NCBI GenBank assembly: GCA_018823325.1
Contig: JAHJIJ010000030.1
Coordinates: 62,001 to 126,000, forward strand
Reading direction: 5' to 3'
From: Alphaproteobacteria bacterium
Lineage (GTDB): Bacteria; Pseudomonadota; Alphaproteobacteria; Sphingomonadales; Sphingomonadaceae
DNA: 64,000 bases
Below, piece by piece: positions 43,890-52,703 of this stretch (its first letter is position 1; the number at the start of each line of letters is the position of its first letter). The notes under the pieces were generated by a model. That model was not told the DNA's origin and ran no database searches. It saw only the letters and a list, made by a program, of their open reading frames with translations. Both the position numbers and the translations under genes were made by a program.

Positions 43890-44159
43890 CTATTGCCCGC
43901 CGCCGGAAGCGCCGGTGAGGCCGGTCGTGGTCTTGATGCCCACGGGCTGCTTCACCTCGCCAGTCCGGTAGCGCTCGACAGCATCGCCCATCTTTTCCCC
44001 GGAAACACTGGCCGTGCCGGCATGGACCGGATCGGGATCGACAACCTGCACCGCCAGATTGGTGCGGCTGGAGTCGCCAAAGCCGCGGTCGACCGGCGTG
44101 CATCCGGCCAGAACCAGTGCCATCCCGGCGCCCAGCATCAGGGCACGATCAATATTCAT
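43890..44159 (-). CDS. Small lipoprotein in the pilus locus, possible reduced CpaD
   Basis: This 89-residue protein has a lipoprotein signal (LMLGAGMALVLAGC). The mature part, NLAVQVVDPDPVHAGTA followed by AVERYRTGEVKQP, has no fold I recognise. Its position directly after the secretin matches that of CpaD/RcpB, which is normally over 180 residues. It overlaps the secretin gene by eleven bases. It may be a shortened functional analogue. Confidence 0.7.
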   Translation of the reverse strand: MNIDRALMLGAGMALVLAGCTPVDRGFGDSSRTNLAVQVVDPDPVHAGTASVSGEKMGDAVERYRTGEVKQPVGIKTTTGLTGASGGGQ

Positions 44160-45624
44160 AGCCAGCCCCTCCCGGCGAGGTTGATGTGTCCGCCGGCGTC
44201 GCCCCGCCCGTCTCCGGCTCGGGGATGATCGGCACGGCCTTGTCGGTCCGCCCCATTAGGAACAGGTCGCCTTCGCTGGCGTCGCCCACGCGGTCGGTCG
44301 GCAGCTTGATCTGCTCGGGCCGCACCGGCTTCACGAGGCGCGGGATGACCACGATCACCAGCTCCGTCTCGCCGCGCTGGAAGCCGGAGGAGCGGAACAG
44401 CGATCCGATGATCGGAATGGAGCCAAGCAGCGGGATCTGCCGCACATTGGTGCCGAAATCCTTCTGCATCAGTCCGGCAATGGCAAAGGCCTCGCCATCG
44501 CGCAGTTCCAGCACCGTGCTGGCGCGGCGGGTGCGCAGGCCCGGAATAGTCAGGCCACCGATTTGCACGGACGCGCTCGTATCCAGCGCACTGACTTCCG
44601 GCTCGACCGAAAGGCTGATCACGCCATCGGCGAGCACGGTGGGCGTAAAGGCCAGGCTCACGCCGAACGGCTTGAACTCGACCGTGACGCGCGCCGAATC
44701 TCCGCCCACATCGCTGCTCTGCGCGACCGGGATCGGGAATTCACCACCAGCGAGGAACGAGGCCGTCTCGCCCGAGAGCGCAATGAGCGTCGGCTGGGCC
44801 AATGTCTTGACCAGCCCCTTGCTCTCCAGCGCATCCAGCGTGCCCTCGATGCTCACCCCGCCAATGTCGAAGATCTGGCGGAAGATGCCGAAGGAGTCGG
44901 TGACAGCCGAGCGCTGCAAGATGCCGCCGCCATCGACGCCACCGGGCACCAGCTGCGCACCATTGCCGAACACGCCGTCAAAGCGCCCGCTCTGGCTGTT
45001 GAGGAAAGCGCCAAGGCCCAGGCGCTTGGCCGTATCCCGCTGCACTTCGGAGAAGCGCACTTCCAGAAGCACCTGCTGGCTGGCTCCGAGCGAGACCATA
45101 TTGACGACATTGTCGCCCGAATAGGTGCGCGCAAGCTGCACCGCGCGGTCGATCGCGGGACCATTGGAGGCAATGCCGGTCAGCACGATCGCATCATTCG
45201 AGATATGCGCATCGATCTTTTCGCCAGGCACGAGCTGGCCGAGCTGGCGCTGCAGCGAAACGATGTCCGGCCCCACAGCCACGTCCACGACCGCCATCAC
45301 CTTGTCCGCCTTGTCGAAGATCGTCAGGCTGGTGGTGCCGAGCTTGCGACCGAGCACATAGATGCTCCGCGTCGTGATCGGCATGATGTCGGCGATTTCC
45401 TGATTGCCCACCATCACCCGGCCGACCGGCTGATCCACGGTGAGCATCTGGCTCTTGTTCAGTGGCACGTCGAGCTGGCCGGCGCGCACGTTGGATTCAG
45501 GATCGACCCAGTTCTGCTGCGGCTGCTCGGCGTGAGCAGCGCTGCTCATCCCCGCCAGGGCGCTGGCCGCCAGCAGGGCACCGGCGAGCAGGGGGAAAGT
45601 GCGTTGGCGCTTAGTTGCCGGCAT
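44149..45624 (-). CDS. cpaC: Outer-membrane secretin CpaC (RcpA)
   Basis: This 491-residue protein has a signal peptide (LLAGALLAASALAGMSSAAHA). The pilus/MSHA N-terminal domain contains LDVPLNKSQMLTVDQPVGRVMVGN. A BON-like segment follows (KIDAHISNDAIVLTGIAS). The secretin domain contains VLLEVRFSEVQRDTAKRLG and the closing GGTNP-like region LMQKDFGTNVRQIPLLGSIPIIGSLFRS. It forms the outer-membrane ring of the pilus. The ATG at 45624 lies within the cpaB 3' end. Confidence 0.94.
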   Translation of the reverse strand: MPATKRQRTFPLLAGALLAASALAGMSSAAHAEQPQQNWVDPESNVRAGQLDVPLNKSQMLTVDQPVGRVMVGNQEIADIMPITTRSIYVLGRKLGTTSLTIFDKADKVMAVVDVAVGPDIVSLQRQLGQLVPGEKIDAHISNDAIVLTGIASNGPAIDRAVQLARTYSGDNVVNMVSLGASQQVLLEVRFSEVQRDTAKRLGLGAFLNSQSGRFDGVFGNGAQLVPGGVDGGGILQRSAVTDSFGIFRQIFDIGGVSIEGTLDALESKGLVKTLAQPTLIALSGETASFLAGGEFPIPVAQSSDVGGDSARVTVEFKPFGVSLAFTPTVLADGVISLSVEPEVSALDTSASVQIGGLTIPGLRTRRASTVLELRDGEAFAIAGLMQKDFGTNVRQIPLLGSIPIIGSLFRSSGFQRGETELVIVVIPRLVKPVRPEQIKLPTDRVGDASEGDLFLMGRTDKAVPIIPEPETGGATPADTSTSPGGAGYEY

Positions 45625-46492
45625 CACGGGACACCTCGACGCTTGAAATTTGAAGACCCTTGCCCACGATCACGCTCGGCGCGGCCGGGCGGCTGGGGGC
45701 GGGAGCGAAAGCCCGGCGCGCCGGAGCATAAGTATAGTTGGGACGCGATGGCGGGGCATAGGCGCCACCGGGCGAAAGATCGGCAATGCCCACGGTGCGC
45801 GCCTCGGCGGCCTCACGATTGGCGGCATTGCGCAGCGCCAGCGAGAGCTGGCCGATCTGCCCGGCGAGCGCCAGCTTCTGCGCCTGCTCGGGGTCCACTT
45901 CCAGTGTCACCGTCTTGCTGACCTGGGGGTCCTTGCTCGCATCGGACGCGTTCTGGTCCGCTGCGACCACGCGGACATTTTCCACGATGGTGTCGGTGAT
46001 CTGCTCGTCGCGTCCATCCGCCTGGCGGGTGAGTAACACATCCACGCTGTCACCCGGCAGGATGAAGCCCGCCACGCCGGACACGTCGTTGACGCGAATG
46101 GCGACGGCGCGCTTGTCGATCGGCAAGGTTGCGGAAATGACGGCACGGCCACCGGGGCCGGTCAGCATCGGCGCCAGCACCGGCACACCCGCTTCTATGG
46201 GGCGCAGCGCCACGCGCGCACCCTGCGGATCAGCCGTGACCTGGCGAATATCCTTGAAAGCGCCCGGCGGCACGGAGGCGGCGGGCCATTGCACGATGCG
46301 CAGCTTTTCGGCCGTGAGCGCATCGCCATAAGCAAGCGGCACACGCGCGGCGACGATCGGCACAAGACTGAGATCCTCGGCAACCCGCTCGTTGCGTCTC
46401 TCAAGTCCGGAGAAATAAGCATTCGCCAAGTAAACTGCGAACGCCCCCAGAACGAGCGCGACGGCGATGACAATGAAATTTCTGCTAGCCAT
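45611..46492 (-). CDS. cpaB: Flp pilus assembly protein CpaB (RcpC)
   Basis: This 293-residue protein has an N-terminal membrane anchor (FIVIAVALVLGAFAVYLANAYF). SAF-like domains follow: VPIVAARVPLAYGDALTAEKLRIVQWP and RAVAIRVNDVSGVAGFILPGDSVDVLL. The C-terminal tail is Pro/Ala/Tyr-rich. It supports secretin assembly in the periplasm. It is the first gene after the pilin-linked terminator, so its expression likely depends on read-through or a weak internal promoter. Confidence 0.93.
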   Translation of the reverse strand: MASRNFIVIAVALVLGAFAVYLANAYFSGLERRNERVAEDLSLVPIVAARVPLAYGDALTAEKLRIVQWPAASVPPGAFKDIRQVTADPQGARVALRPIEAGVPVLAPMLTGPGGRAVISATLPIDKRAVAIRVNDVSGVAGFILPGDSVDVLLTRQADGRDEQITDTIVENVRVVAADQNASDASKDPQVSKTVTLEVDPEQAQKLALAGQIGQLSLALRNAANREAAEARTVGIADLSPGGAYAPPSRPNYTYAPARRAFAPAPSRPAAPSVIVGKGLQISSVEVSRDAGN

Positions 46493-46523
46493 TTGCGCCT
46501 TGCCCCACCCTCAAGCTGGCTTG

Positions 46524-46564
46524 AAAAAGTTACGCTCCCGGGTTGGTTGATTCACCCGGGAGCG
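46524..46564 (-). terminator. Intrinsic terminator between pilin and cpaB
   Basis: On the minus strand, perfect eleven-base arms CGCTCCCGGGT and ACCCGGGAGCG are followed by TAACTTTTTC. This is the strongest intrinsic terminator in the window. It lies ten bases after the flp stop, inside an otherwise continuous operon. Confidence 0.85.
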
Positions 46565-46573
46565 AAGCAAGCA

Positions 46574-46738
46574 TCAATTGATGAGATTGGCAGCGTTATC
46601 CATCGCGGTAGCAATCGCACCGCCGAGGCCAAGCGCTGCAGCGGCAATTGCCGCACCCACGATCGCAAGGATCAGCGCATATTCAGCTGCGGCAGCGCCG
46701 CTATTGTCGGCCAGAAAGGCCTTCACAAATTTCGTCAT
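46574..46738 (-). CDS. flp: Flp-type pilin
   Basis: This 54-residue major pilin precursor has a basic leader MTKFVKAFLADNSG, then AAAAEYALILAIVGAAIAAAALGLG. The expected A24 cleavage is after the Gly before AAAAEY, with Glu at +5 and Tyr at +6 of the mature pilin. The ATG at 46738 has GGGA upstream; the frame is open further upstream but without family resemblance. It leads the pilus locus and is followed at once by a strong terminator. Confidence 0.95.
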   Translation of the reverse strand: MTKFVKAFLADNSGAAAAEYALILAIVGAAIAAAALGLGGAIATAMDNAANLIN

Positions 46739-46962
46739 GTCTTTGTTCCCATCTCTCAAGCTCAGCAAGACCCACTTCTTGCTCTTCACTTGCCCACCTG
46801 GAACGATAATTACGAAAAAACTCTGCCCGTTTAAGTGCTCAGAGGCCGGTCGCTTTCCCGTAGCTTCCCCTCCAGGGAACACACAAAGAAGAACTCCATT
46901 TGGGAACCTTAGTCAAATTTTAACTTAATTGTTCATTTTCAATTGTTTAGTGTAAGCAATCG

Positions 46963-46970
46963 TTAACCAT
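46963..46970 (+). promoter_or_regulatory. CtrA-like half-site TTAACCAT upstream of flp
   Basis: TTAACCAT, the 8-base CtrA-associated motif of Caulobacter and relatives, followed immediately by TTAAC. It lies 225 bases before the flp ATG. CtrA controls pilin transcription in Caulobacter; control here is inferred. Confidence 0.45.
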
Positions 46971-47035
46971 TTAACTTTCTGGCTACGCAGCCGAACGCGA
47001 CGAATTCTATAAGAAAAGGGTTACCTTTACCGCAA

Positions 47036-47043
47036 ATGGTTAA
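47036..47043 (-). promoter_or_regulatory. Second CtrA-like half-site, opposite orientation
   Basis: ATGGTTAA on the plus strand, that is TTAACCAT on the minus strand, 73 bases from the first copy. The two face each other across the AT-rich region. Confidence 0.4.
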
Positions 47044-47054
47044 TTCATCTGATA

Positions 47055-47070
47055 TATATCGAACGATATA
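47055..47070. promoter_or_regulatory. Inverted repeat TATATCG-AA-CGATATA
   Basis: Perfect seven-base arms with a two-base spacer, 12 bases from the second CtrA-like site. This is typical of a dimeric repressor operator. I do not recognise the cognate regulator family. Confidence 0.4.
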
Positions 47071-47332
47071 CTTACGCCCTTCAAATTTCCATAACGCATT
47101 GATTATAATCATTTTTGCTTGATTGCGCTACGGAACCCGGCTTAACTGGCGAAATGGTTCCCGTGGCTGCGGCGAATCGGCCTGGCCGCACGCCAAATGG
47201 TGGTATTTCCAACACATACACGCGCTCGCAGCTCATTTCTGTGCCATTGGGGAACAGAACCCGCTTCAACGGTGTCTTAACAGTCTTAACGCTATGCTTT
47301 GCGTGACGGACGGATGGGGTAATCATGTGAAG

Positions 47333-48121
47333 ATGAAGGTCGGGGGTCATATCCGCGCGATAGCGCAGCACCTGCACCGGCGCAGCATCCGGCTCATTGC
47401 GGCTGTGGAACGATCGATCGGCCTGATTGCCGCCCTCTGGGCCGCCGCGCTTACCGCCATACTGGCTTTTCGCTTCGCGCAGCTGCCCGCCGACCCATCC
47501 TGGTCAAGTCTTGTCATTCACCTGATGCTGGTCCTCTCGCCAGCCGCAGGCATCACGCTCGCCGCCCGCGCCTTCCCCCACCGCCGGCTGTTCGCCTTGC
47601 CGGAGATCGCGCTGGCCCGCATTGGCCACTGGAAGCCGCTGGACCCGGTGGCGGCCCACAGCCATCCCAGCTTCGGCGCCACCGGGCTGATGACCGGCCT
47701 CGTCATCGGCATGCTGCTCAACATCCTGATGCGCACCGGCGAGTTCCTGATGGCCGTGCCCGTCATGGCGCAAACCGGCCCGTCATGGGCGCAGGCGCTG
47801 TTTTTCGCCATGGCAGCGGACTGCATCATCTTCAATCTGCTCTACGCGATGACCTTCATCATGGCGGTGCGGCATGTGCCATGGTTCCCGCGCGTCCTGC
47901 TGCTGGTGTGGACCGCCGATGTCGCCGTGCAGCTGCTCATCGCCCAGTTCATGGGCGCACAGCCGCTGCCGGCGCAGGTCGTTCCGCCGCTGGTGGCGCT
48001 GCTCACCGGCAACATCCAGAAGACGCTCATCAGCATCGCGCTGTGGGTGCCCTATCTGCTGCTCTCCGAGCGGGTGAACGTCACATATCGCCGCCGCGTG
48101 CGCGCTGCCGCCCTCTCCTGA
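47333..48121 (+). CDS. DUF2569-like membrane protein
   Basis: This 262-residue protein has about six hydrophobic segments (IGLIAALWAAALTAILAF, SLVIHLMLVLSPAAGITLAAR, GLMTGLVIGMLLNILM and others). The C-terminal LISIALWVPYLLLSERVNVTYRR resembles the IWIPYFLxSxRVxxTF end of DUF2569 proteins. Function unknown. I start at the ATG at 47333 (MKVGGHIRAIAQ); a GTG at 47327 is equally possible. The frame is open back to 47123, but those residues lack membrane or family features. Confidence 0.65.
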   Translation: MKVGGHIRAIAQHLHRRSIRLIAAVERSIGLIAALWAAALTAILAFRFAQLPADPSWSSLVIHLMLVLSPAAGITLAARAFPHRRLFALPEIALARIGHWKPLDPVAAHSHPSFGATGLMTGLVIGMLLNILMRTGEFLMAVPVMAQTGPSWAQALFFAMAADCIIFNLLYAMTFIMAVRHVPWFPRVLLLVWTADVAVQLLIAQFMGAQPLPAQVVPPLVALLTGNIQKTLISIALWVPYLLLSERVNVTYRRRVRAAALS

Positions 48122-48214
48122 GCGCCTCACCAGTTTCGATGACATCTGTTGTGGCGACGACATCGACGTTATCGAGATTTGCCATTTGATCGCGATTAGT
48201 CGCAAATTGGCGCG

Positions 48215-48712
48215 ATGATCATTCGCTTGGAAATCGCAGCCGACATGCCTTCCATTCGACAGCTGACCGACGCCGCATTCCGCGACGTCGTGTACAGCAG
48301 CCAGACCGAGGGCGCCATCATCGACGCGCTGCGACTGGCTGGTGTGCTGGCCTTGTCGCTCGTTGCAGAGCAAAACGGCATGGTCGTGGGACATGCGGCT
48401 TTTTCACCGGTGTTGATCGATGGCGATGATATTGGCTGGTTCGGTTTGGGGCCGGTGTCTGTGTCGCTGCCGATGCAACGCAGAGGCGTCGGGTCCGCTT
48501 TGATCAACGAAGGTCTGCAATTGCTGCGGGATCGCGGGGCGTGTGGCGCGGTCGTCCTCGGCGATCCAGACTATTATCGCCGATTTGGGTTTACGAGCGA
48601 CCACCAGCTCAGCTTTGCGGACGTGTCCCCCGCCTATTTTCAGTCAATCGTGCTTGCAGGGACACCCGCAAAAGGCGTGGTCACCTATCATGAAGCTTTT
48701 GCCGTTCGATAG
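48215..48712 (+). CDS. GNAT-family N-acetyltransferase (YhbS-like)
   Basis: This 165-residue acetyltransferase begins IIRLEIAADMPSIRQLTDAAF. The acetyl-CoA-binding motif A is VSLPMQRRGVGSALINEGLQLLRDRG, and the YhbS-type GDPDYYRRFGF follows. It should transfer acetyl from acetyl-CoA to an unknown amine or protein. It appears to stand alone between the DUF2569-like gene and glmS. Confidence 0.85.
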   Translation: MIIRLEIAADMPSIRQLTDAAFRDVVYSSQTEGAIIDALRLAGVLALSLVAEQNGMVVGHAAFSPVLIDGDDIGWFGLGPVSVSLPMQRRGVGSALINEGLQLLRDRGACGAVVLGDPDYYRRFGFTSDHQLSFADVSPAYFQSIVLAGTPAKGVVTYHEAFAVR

Positions 48713-49077
48713 CGTCTCAGACCAATCTCCAGGCGACCATTCCAACGATGGCCCCATGGCAGCGCGCATTTCCTGCTGTCCTACAGTATTCCCGCCGTGC
48801 CAGATTACTGCCCATGTTCTTCATTCCGGGCATTCACGTCAGCGCCACCTTGCCCCCTCTGCCCGCGCTAGAAAATTTATTTACCCTGTAACCTTCGTAA
48901 CCTTTCGCGAGGCATTCGCGCTCCGTTTGCCGGAGCGAAGTCGGGGAACAGCGCGGATTTGCCTTGACGGGACGATCCCGGAAACGGTTCAGGGGACTGA
49001 CGTGCGACGCGGAGTCTCCGGCCAGCAGAGGAGCCGTTCCCGCGCCCGACAAGTATAGCGAACGGAAGGCCCATCTC
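48713..49077. other. Intergenic/leader region before glmS
   Basis: 365 bases. Contains an AT-rich patch around 48868-48905 that may be the glmS promoter, then a hairpin with arms CGCTCCG (48919-48925) and CGGAGCG (48931-48937). I see no glmS ribozyme core and no terminator T-run. A ribosome site GGAAGG lies just before the glmS ATG. Confidence 0.4.
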
Positions 49078-50901
49078 ATGTGCGGAATCATCGGCATCGT
49101 CGGCTCGCAGGACGTGGCGGACCGCCTGCTCGACGGTCTGCGGCGGCTCGAATATCGCGGTTATGACTCCGCAGGGGTGGCAACCATCGTCAATGGCAAC
49201 ATCGAGCGTCGCCGTGCCGAGGGCAAGCTCGTCAATCTCGCAAAGGTGCTCGCCGCCGAGCCACTGACCGGCGCCACCGGCATCGCGCACACGCGTTGGG
49301 CGACCCATGGCGCCCCGACGACCAGCAATGCGCATCCTCATGCGACCCAGGAAGTGGCCGTAGTCCACAATGGGATCATCGAGAACTTCAAGACACTGCG
49401 GGACGAGCTGATCGGGCGCGGCCGGGTGTTCCACAGCGAGACCGATACCGAGGTGGTCGCGCATCTGGTGAGCGAACTGGTCGAGCAGGGCGCTTCGCCG
49501 CAGGACGCGGTGAAGCAGGTTCTGCCCCGCCTGCACGGCGCTTTCGCGCTGGCCATCCTGTTCCGCAGTCATCCAGACTTGCTCATCGGCGCGCGCCTCG
49601 GCTCGCCGCTGGTGGTCGGCCATGGCGATGGCGAAACCTATCTGGGCTCGGACGCGCTGGCGCTCGCGCCGCTCACTCAGCGCATCGCCTATCTGGACGA
49701 GGGCGACTGGGTGGTTGTGACGCGCGAGGGCGCACAGGTGTTTGACCGCGCGAACAACCCCGTCGAGCGGCCGGTCACCATTTCCGGCGTCTCCGGCGCA
49801 ATGATCGACAAGGGCAATCACCGCCACTTCATGCTCAAGGAAATCTACGAGCAGCCGGTCGTGGTGGCGCAGACGCTGCGCAGCTATCTCCGCCGGATCG
49901 ATGATGCGATTTCATTGCCGATCCCGGACTTCGACCTGTCCGCAATCGGCCGCGTGACCATCATCGCGTGCGGCACCAGCTTCTATGCCGGAATGGTCGC
50001 CAAATACTGGTTCGAGCAGTTCGCCCGCGTGCCGGTCGATCTCGATTTCGCGTCGGAGTTTCGTTACCGCGAGCCGGTGATGGAGGCAGGCGGGCTGGCC
50101 CTCTTCATCTCCCAGTCCGGCGAAACAGCGGACACGCTGGCAGCCCTGCGCCACGCCAAGGCCGAAGGGCAGAAGATCGCCGTCGTCGTCAACGTGCCGA
50201 CGAGCTCGATGGCACGCGAGGCCGATCTGTTGCTGCCCACCCACGCAGGGCCGGAGATCGGCGTTGCCTCGACCAAGGCCTTCACCTGCCAGCTTGCGGT
50301 ACTGGCTGCGCTCGCTGCCAATCTCGCGCGTGCCAAGGGGCGGCTGACGCGGGAGGAGGAGCGGCAGATCGTCGGCCATCTGGCCGAGGCGCCCGCCGCG
50401 ATCAATCAGGCGTTGATGCAGGATGAGGCAATCGAGGCGCTCGCCCCGCTCATCGCCCCGGCGCGCGACGTGCTCTATCTGGGGCGCGGCACCGATTATC
50501 CGCTGGCGCTGGAAGGCGCACTGAAACTCAAGGAAATCAGCTACATCCACGCCGAAGGTTATGCGGCGGGTGAAATGAAGCACGGCCCCATTGCGCTGAT
50601 CGACGAGGCGGTGCCGGTGATCGTCATCGCGCCCTCAGGCCCGCTGTTCGAGAAGACCGTCTCGAACATGCAGGAGGTCCAGGCGCGCGGCGGTAAGGTC
50701 GTGCTGATCTCGGACGATGAGGGCATTGCCGCGGCGGGCGAAGGCTGCCTGGCGACATTGGCGCTCCCCAAGGTCCACCCACTGATCTCGCCAATGGTCT
50801 ACGCCGTGCCGGTGCAACTCCTCGCCTACCACGTCGCGGTGCTGAAAGGCACAGACGTCGACCAGCCCCGCAATCTCGCAAAGAGTGTGACGGTGGAATA
50901 G
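49078..50901 (+). CDS. glmS: Glutamine--fructose-6-phosphate aminotransferase (isomerizing)
   Basis: This 607-residue enzyme makes glucosamine-6-phosphate from fructose-6-phosphate and glutamine, the entry step to UDP-GlcNAc for peptidoglycan and LPS. The N-terminal nucleophile Cys follows the initiator Met (MCGIIGIVG). The glutaminase domain shows LRRLEYRGYDSAG and IAHTRWATHG. Two SIS domains follow (ACGTSFYAGMVAKYW with SQSGETADTLAAL, then LGRGTDYPLALEGALKLKEISYIHAEGY). The C-terminus LAKSVTVE is the conserved end. The ATG at 49078 is fixed by the Cys rule; the frame is open upstream to 48964. Confidence 0.97.
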   Translation: MCGIIGIVGSQDVADRLLDGLRRLEYRGYDSAGVATIVNGNIERRRAEGKLVNLAKVLAAEPLTGATGIAHTRWATHGAPTTSNAHPHATQEVAVVHNGIIENFKTLRDELIGRGRVFHSETDTEVVAHLVSELVEQGASPQDAVKQVLPRLHGAFALAILFRSHPDLLIGARLGSPLVVGHGDGETYLGSDALALAPLTQRIAYLDEGDWVVVTREGAQVFDRANNPVERPVTISGVSGAMIDKGNHRHFMLKEIYEQPVVVAQTLRSYLRRIDDAISLPIPDFDLSAIGRVTIIACGTSFYAGMVAKYWFEQFARVPVDLDFASEFRYREPVMEAGGLALFISQSGETADTLAALRHAKAEGQKIAVVVNVPTSSMAREADLLLPTHAGPEIGVASTKAFTCQLAVLAALAANLARAKGRLTREEERQIVGHLAEAPAAINQALMQDEAIEALAPLIAPARDVLYLGRGTDYPLALEGALKLKEISYIHAEGYAAGEMKHGPIALIDEAVPVIVIAPSGPLFEKTVSNMQEVQARGGKVVLISDDEGIAAAGEGCLATLALPKVHPLISPMVYAVPVQLLAYHVAVLKGTDVDQPRNLAKSVTVE

Positions 50902-51228
50902 GGCTGGTTGATCAAGACATTTGGAAGCCAAAAAGAAAAGAGGGCGAACCACAAATCTGGCCGCCCCCTTCCCTTTACCTCACTGCCCCAATGCGCCCGG
51001 AGGACACATCTCCCACAGACAGTTCGGCCAGCATCCCACAAAGGACGATGATCAGCGCTGCACTCCTACGGCTCCAGAACCCGGCTCTGGCTCCGACGGG
51101 AGGATCGCCACTCATCTGCTGTGCACCCACACTCTCAAAATTGCTGCCTCAGCGATTGGACGTTTTCGACAATAGCTGAAGAATCGAATCGTTTCGACGC
51201 TCAGAGAGAACGGTTCACCGCCGCACGG
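50902..51228. other. Intergenic region between convergent glmS and glmU
   Basis: 327 bases. A short stem with arms GGGCG (50942-50946) and CGCCC (50962-50966) is flanked by pyrimidine-rich sequence on both strands and may terminate both genes. A second small stem, CCAGA/TCTGG, lies near 51073-51089. Otherwise I see no gene or RNA. Confidence 0.4.
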
Positions 51229-52611
51229 TCAGTCTTTCTTGTGCGCCGCACTCTTGCGTTTGCGCATCGCGTCATGAAAACGGTCGGCCCAGCCGGGCTT
51301 CACGAATTGCTCAGCACGCACCAGCCGCAATTCACCGTCGCCAACGTCCCGCGAAACAGCGCTGCCTGCTGCGACAATGGCATCCCGGCCGATTCGTACC
51401 GGCGCAATGAGCGCACTGTTCGAGCCGATGAAGGCGCGGTCACCGATGATCGTCTCGTGCTTGAAATAGCCATCATAATTGCAGGTGATCGTGCCCGCGC
51501 CGATGTTCACGGCCTCACCGACCTTGGCATCGCCGACATAAGAGAGGTGATTGACCTTGCTCCCCTCGCCCAGCACGGCGTTCTTGATCTCGACGAAATT
51601 GCCGACCTTCGTCTTCTCGCCCAGCTTTGCGCCGGGACGCAGCCGCGCGAACGGTCCGACAGATGCGCCCCGCCCGACATGCGCGCCCTCCAGATGGCTG
51701 AAGGCATGGATAGTCGCGCCATCCTCCACCACCACGCCGGGCGCGAAGACGACATTGGGCTCGATGATCACATCGCGGCCCAGCACGGTGTCAAAAGCGA
51801 AGAACACAGTGTCGGGCGCGATGAGGGTCACCCCGTCACGCATGGCTTCGGCGCGGCGAGTCTGCTGCCAGCTTGCCTCCACGGCCGCCAGTTCAGCGCG
51901 GCTGTTCACGCCGGCAACTTCTCCCGCATACGTCTCGATCACTGCACTGGCGCGCCCATCGACAGCGGCGAGCATCACGATATCGGGCAGATAATATTCG
52001 CCGGCGGCATTGTCGTTGCTCACCCGCTCGAGCAGCGCGAACAGGTCTTCCGCGCGCACGGCCATCAGGCCGGAATTGCACAGGTCTTCGGCGCGCTCGG
52101 CCTCGGTCGCGTCTTTATATTCCACCATCTTGCCGATGCGCCCGTCGGCCGTGGCAATGATGCGGCCATAAGCCGCGGCATTGTCGGGCCGGAAGCCGAG
52201 CACGACGCAGGCCGGCTCATCCTCCTCATGCAGGCGCGCGATCATCGCCTGCATTGTCTCGGCGCGGACCAGCGGCACATCGCCATAAAGGATGAGCACA
52301 TCACCCGCAAAGCCCTGCAGAACCTCTGCGCTCTGTGCGACGGCATGGCCGGTGCCAAGCTGCTTGTCCTGCAGAGCGATGTCGACCTCGTGTCCAGCAA
52401 CGGCCTTCTCGACCTGCTCGCGCCCGGCGCCGACGACCACGATCTGACGCGCGGGATTGAGCGCGCTGACACTTGCCAGCAGGTGCAGCAGCATCGGCCG
52501 CCCGGCCAGCGGATGCAGCACCTTGTGCAGCGCCGATTTCATGCGCGTACCCTGGCCGGCAGCGAGGATAACGATGGCAAGGGGGCGATTGATCGGATCA
52601 GGCACAGGCAT
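51229..52611 (-). CDS. glmU: Bifunctional GlcNAc-1-P uridyltransferase / GlcN-1-P acetyltransferase
   Basis: This 460-residue enzyme carries out the last two steps to UDP-GlcNAc. The N-terminal pyrophosphorylase domain has LAAGQGTRMKSALHKVLHPLAGRPM, then GTGHAVAQ and LYGDVPLV. The C-terminal left-handed beta-helix has hexapeptide repeats and acetyltransferase motifs GNFVEIKNA, NHLSYVGDA and NYDGYFKHET. I start at the ATG at 52611 (MPVPDPINRPLAIV), just before the nucleotide-binding motif. It converges on glmS and is divergent from gph. Confidence 0.96.
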   Translation of the reverse strand: MPVPDPINRPLAIVILAAGQGTRMKSALHKVLHPLAGRPMLLHLLASVSALNPARQIVVVGAGREQVEKAVAGHEVDIALQDKQLGTGHAVAQSAEVLQGFAGDVLILYGDVPLVRAETMQAMIARLHEEDEPACVVLGFRPDNAAAYGRIIATADGRIGKMVEYKDATEAERAEDLCNSGLMAVRAEDLFALLERVSNDNAAGEYYLPDIVMLAAVDGRASAVIETYAGEVAGVNSRAELAAVEASWQQTRRAEAMRDGVTLIAPDTVFFAFDTVLGRDVIIEPNVVFAPGVVVEDGATIHAFSHLEGAHVGRGASVGPFARLRPGAKLGEKTKVGNFVEIKNAVLGEGSKVNHLSYVGDAKVGEAVNIGAGTITCNYDGYFKHETIIGDRAFIGSNSALIAPVRIGRDAIVAAGSAVSRDVGDGELRLVRAEQFVKPGWADRFHDAMRKRKSAAHKKD

Positions 52612-52703
52612 TCTCACGCTTGATTTTGAACTGAAAGATTTTCGGGGCGAGCCTTGCCATGTTTGGCTTGATCGCGCCACCATCCAGAAGGCATGGGGCA
52701 GCG

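Larger units (their letters stand above)
46739..47332. other. Regulatory region between divergent flp and DUF2569-like genes
   Basis: 594 bases, markedly AT-rich from about 46900 to 47115, unlike the rest of the window. It holds two CtrA-like half-sites and one inverted repeat (listed separately). The pilin promoter is expected here. A plus-strand frame is open from 47123, but that part does not resemble a protein family. Confidence 0.5.

Noticed and set aside
47123..47332. N-terminal extension of the DUF2569-like frame
   Set aside because: Seventy residues without hydrophobic segments or family resemblance, overlapping the regulatory region; the start at 47333 fits better.
48919..48937. Hairpin in the glmS leader as a possible glmS ribozyme or riboswitch
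   Set aside because: A single short stem without the ribozyme core; glmS ribozymes are typical of Gram-positive bacteria.
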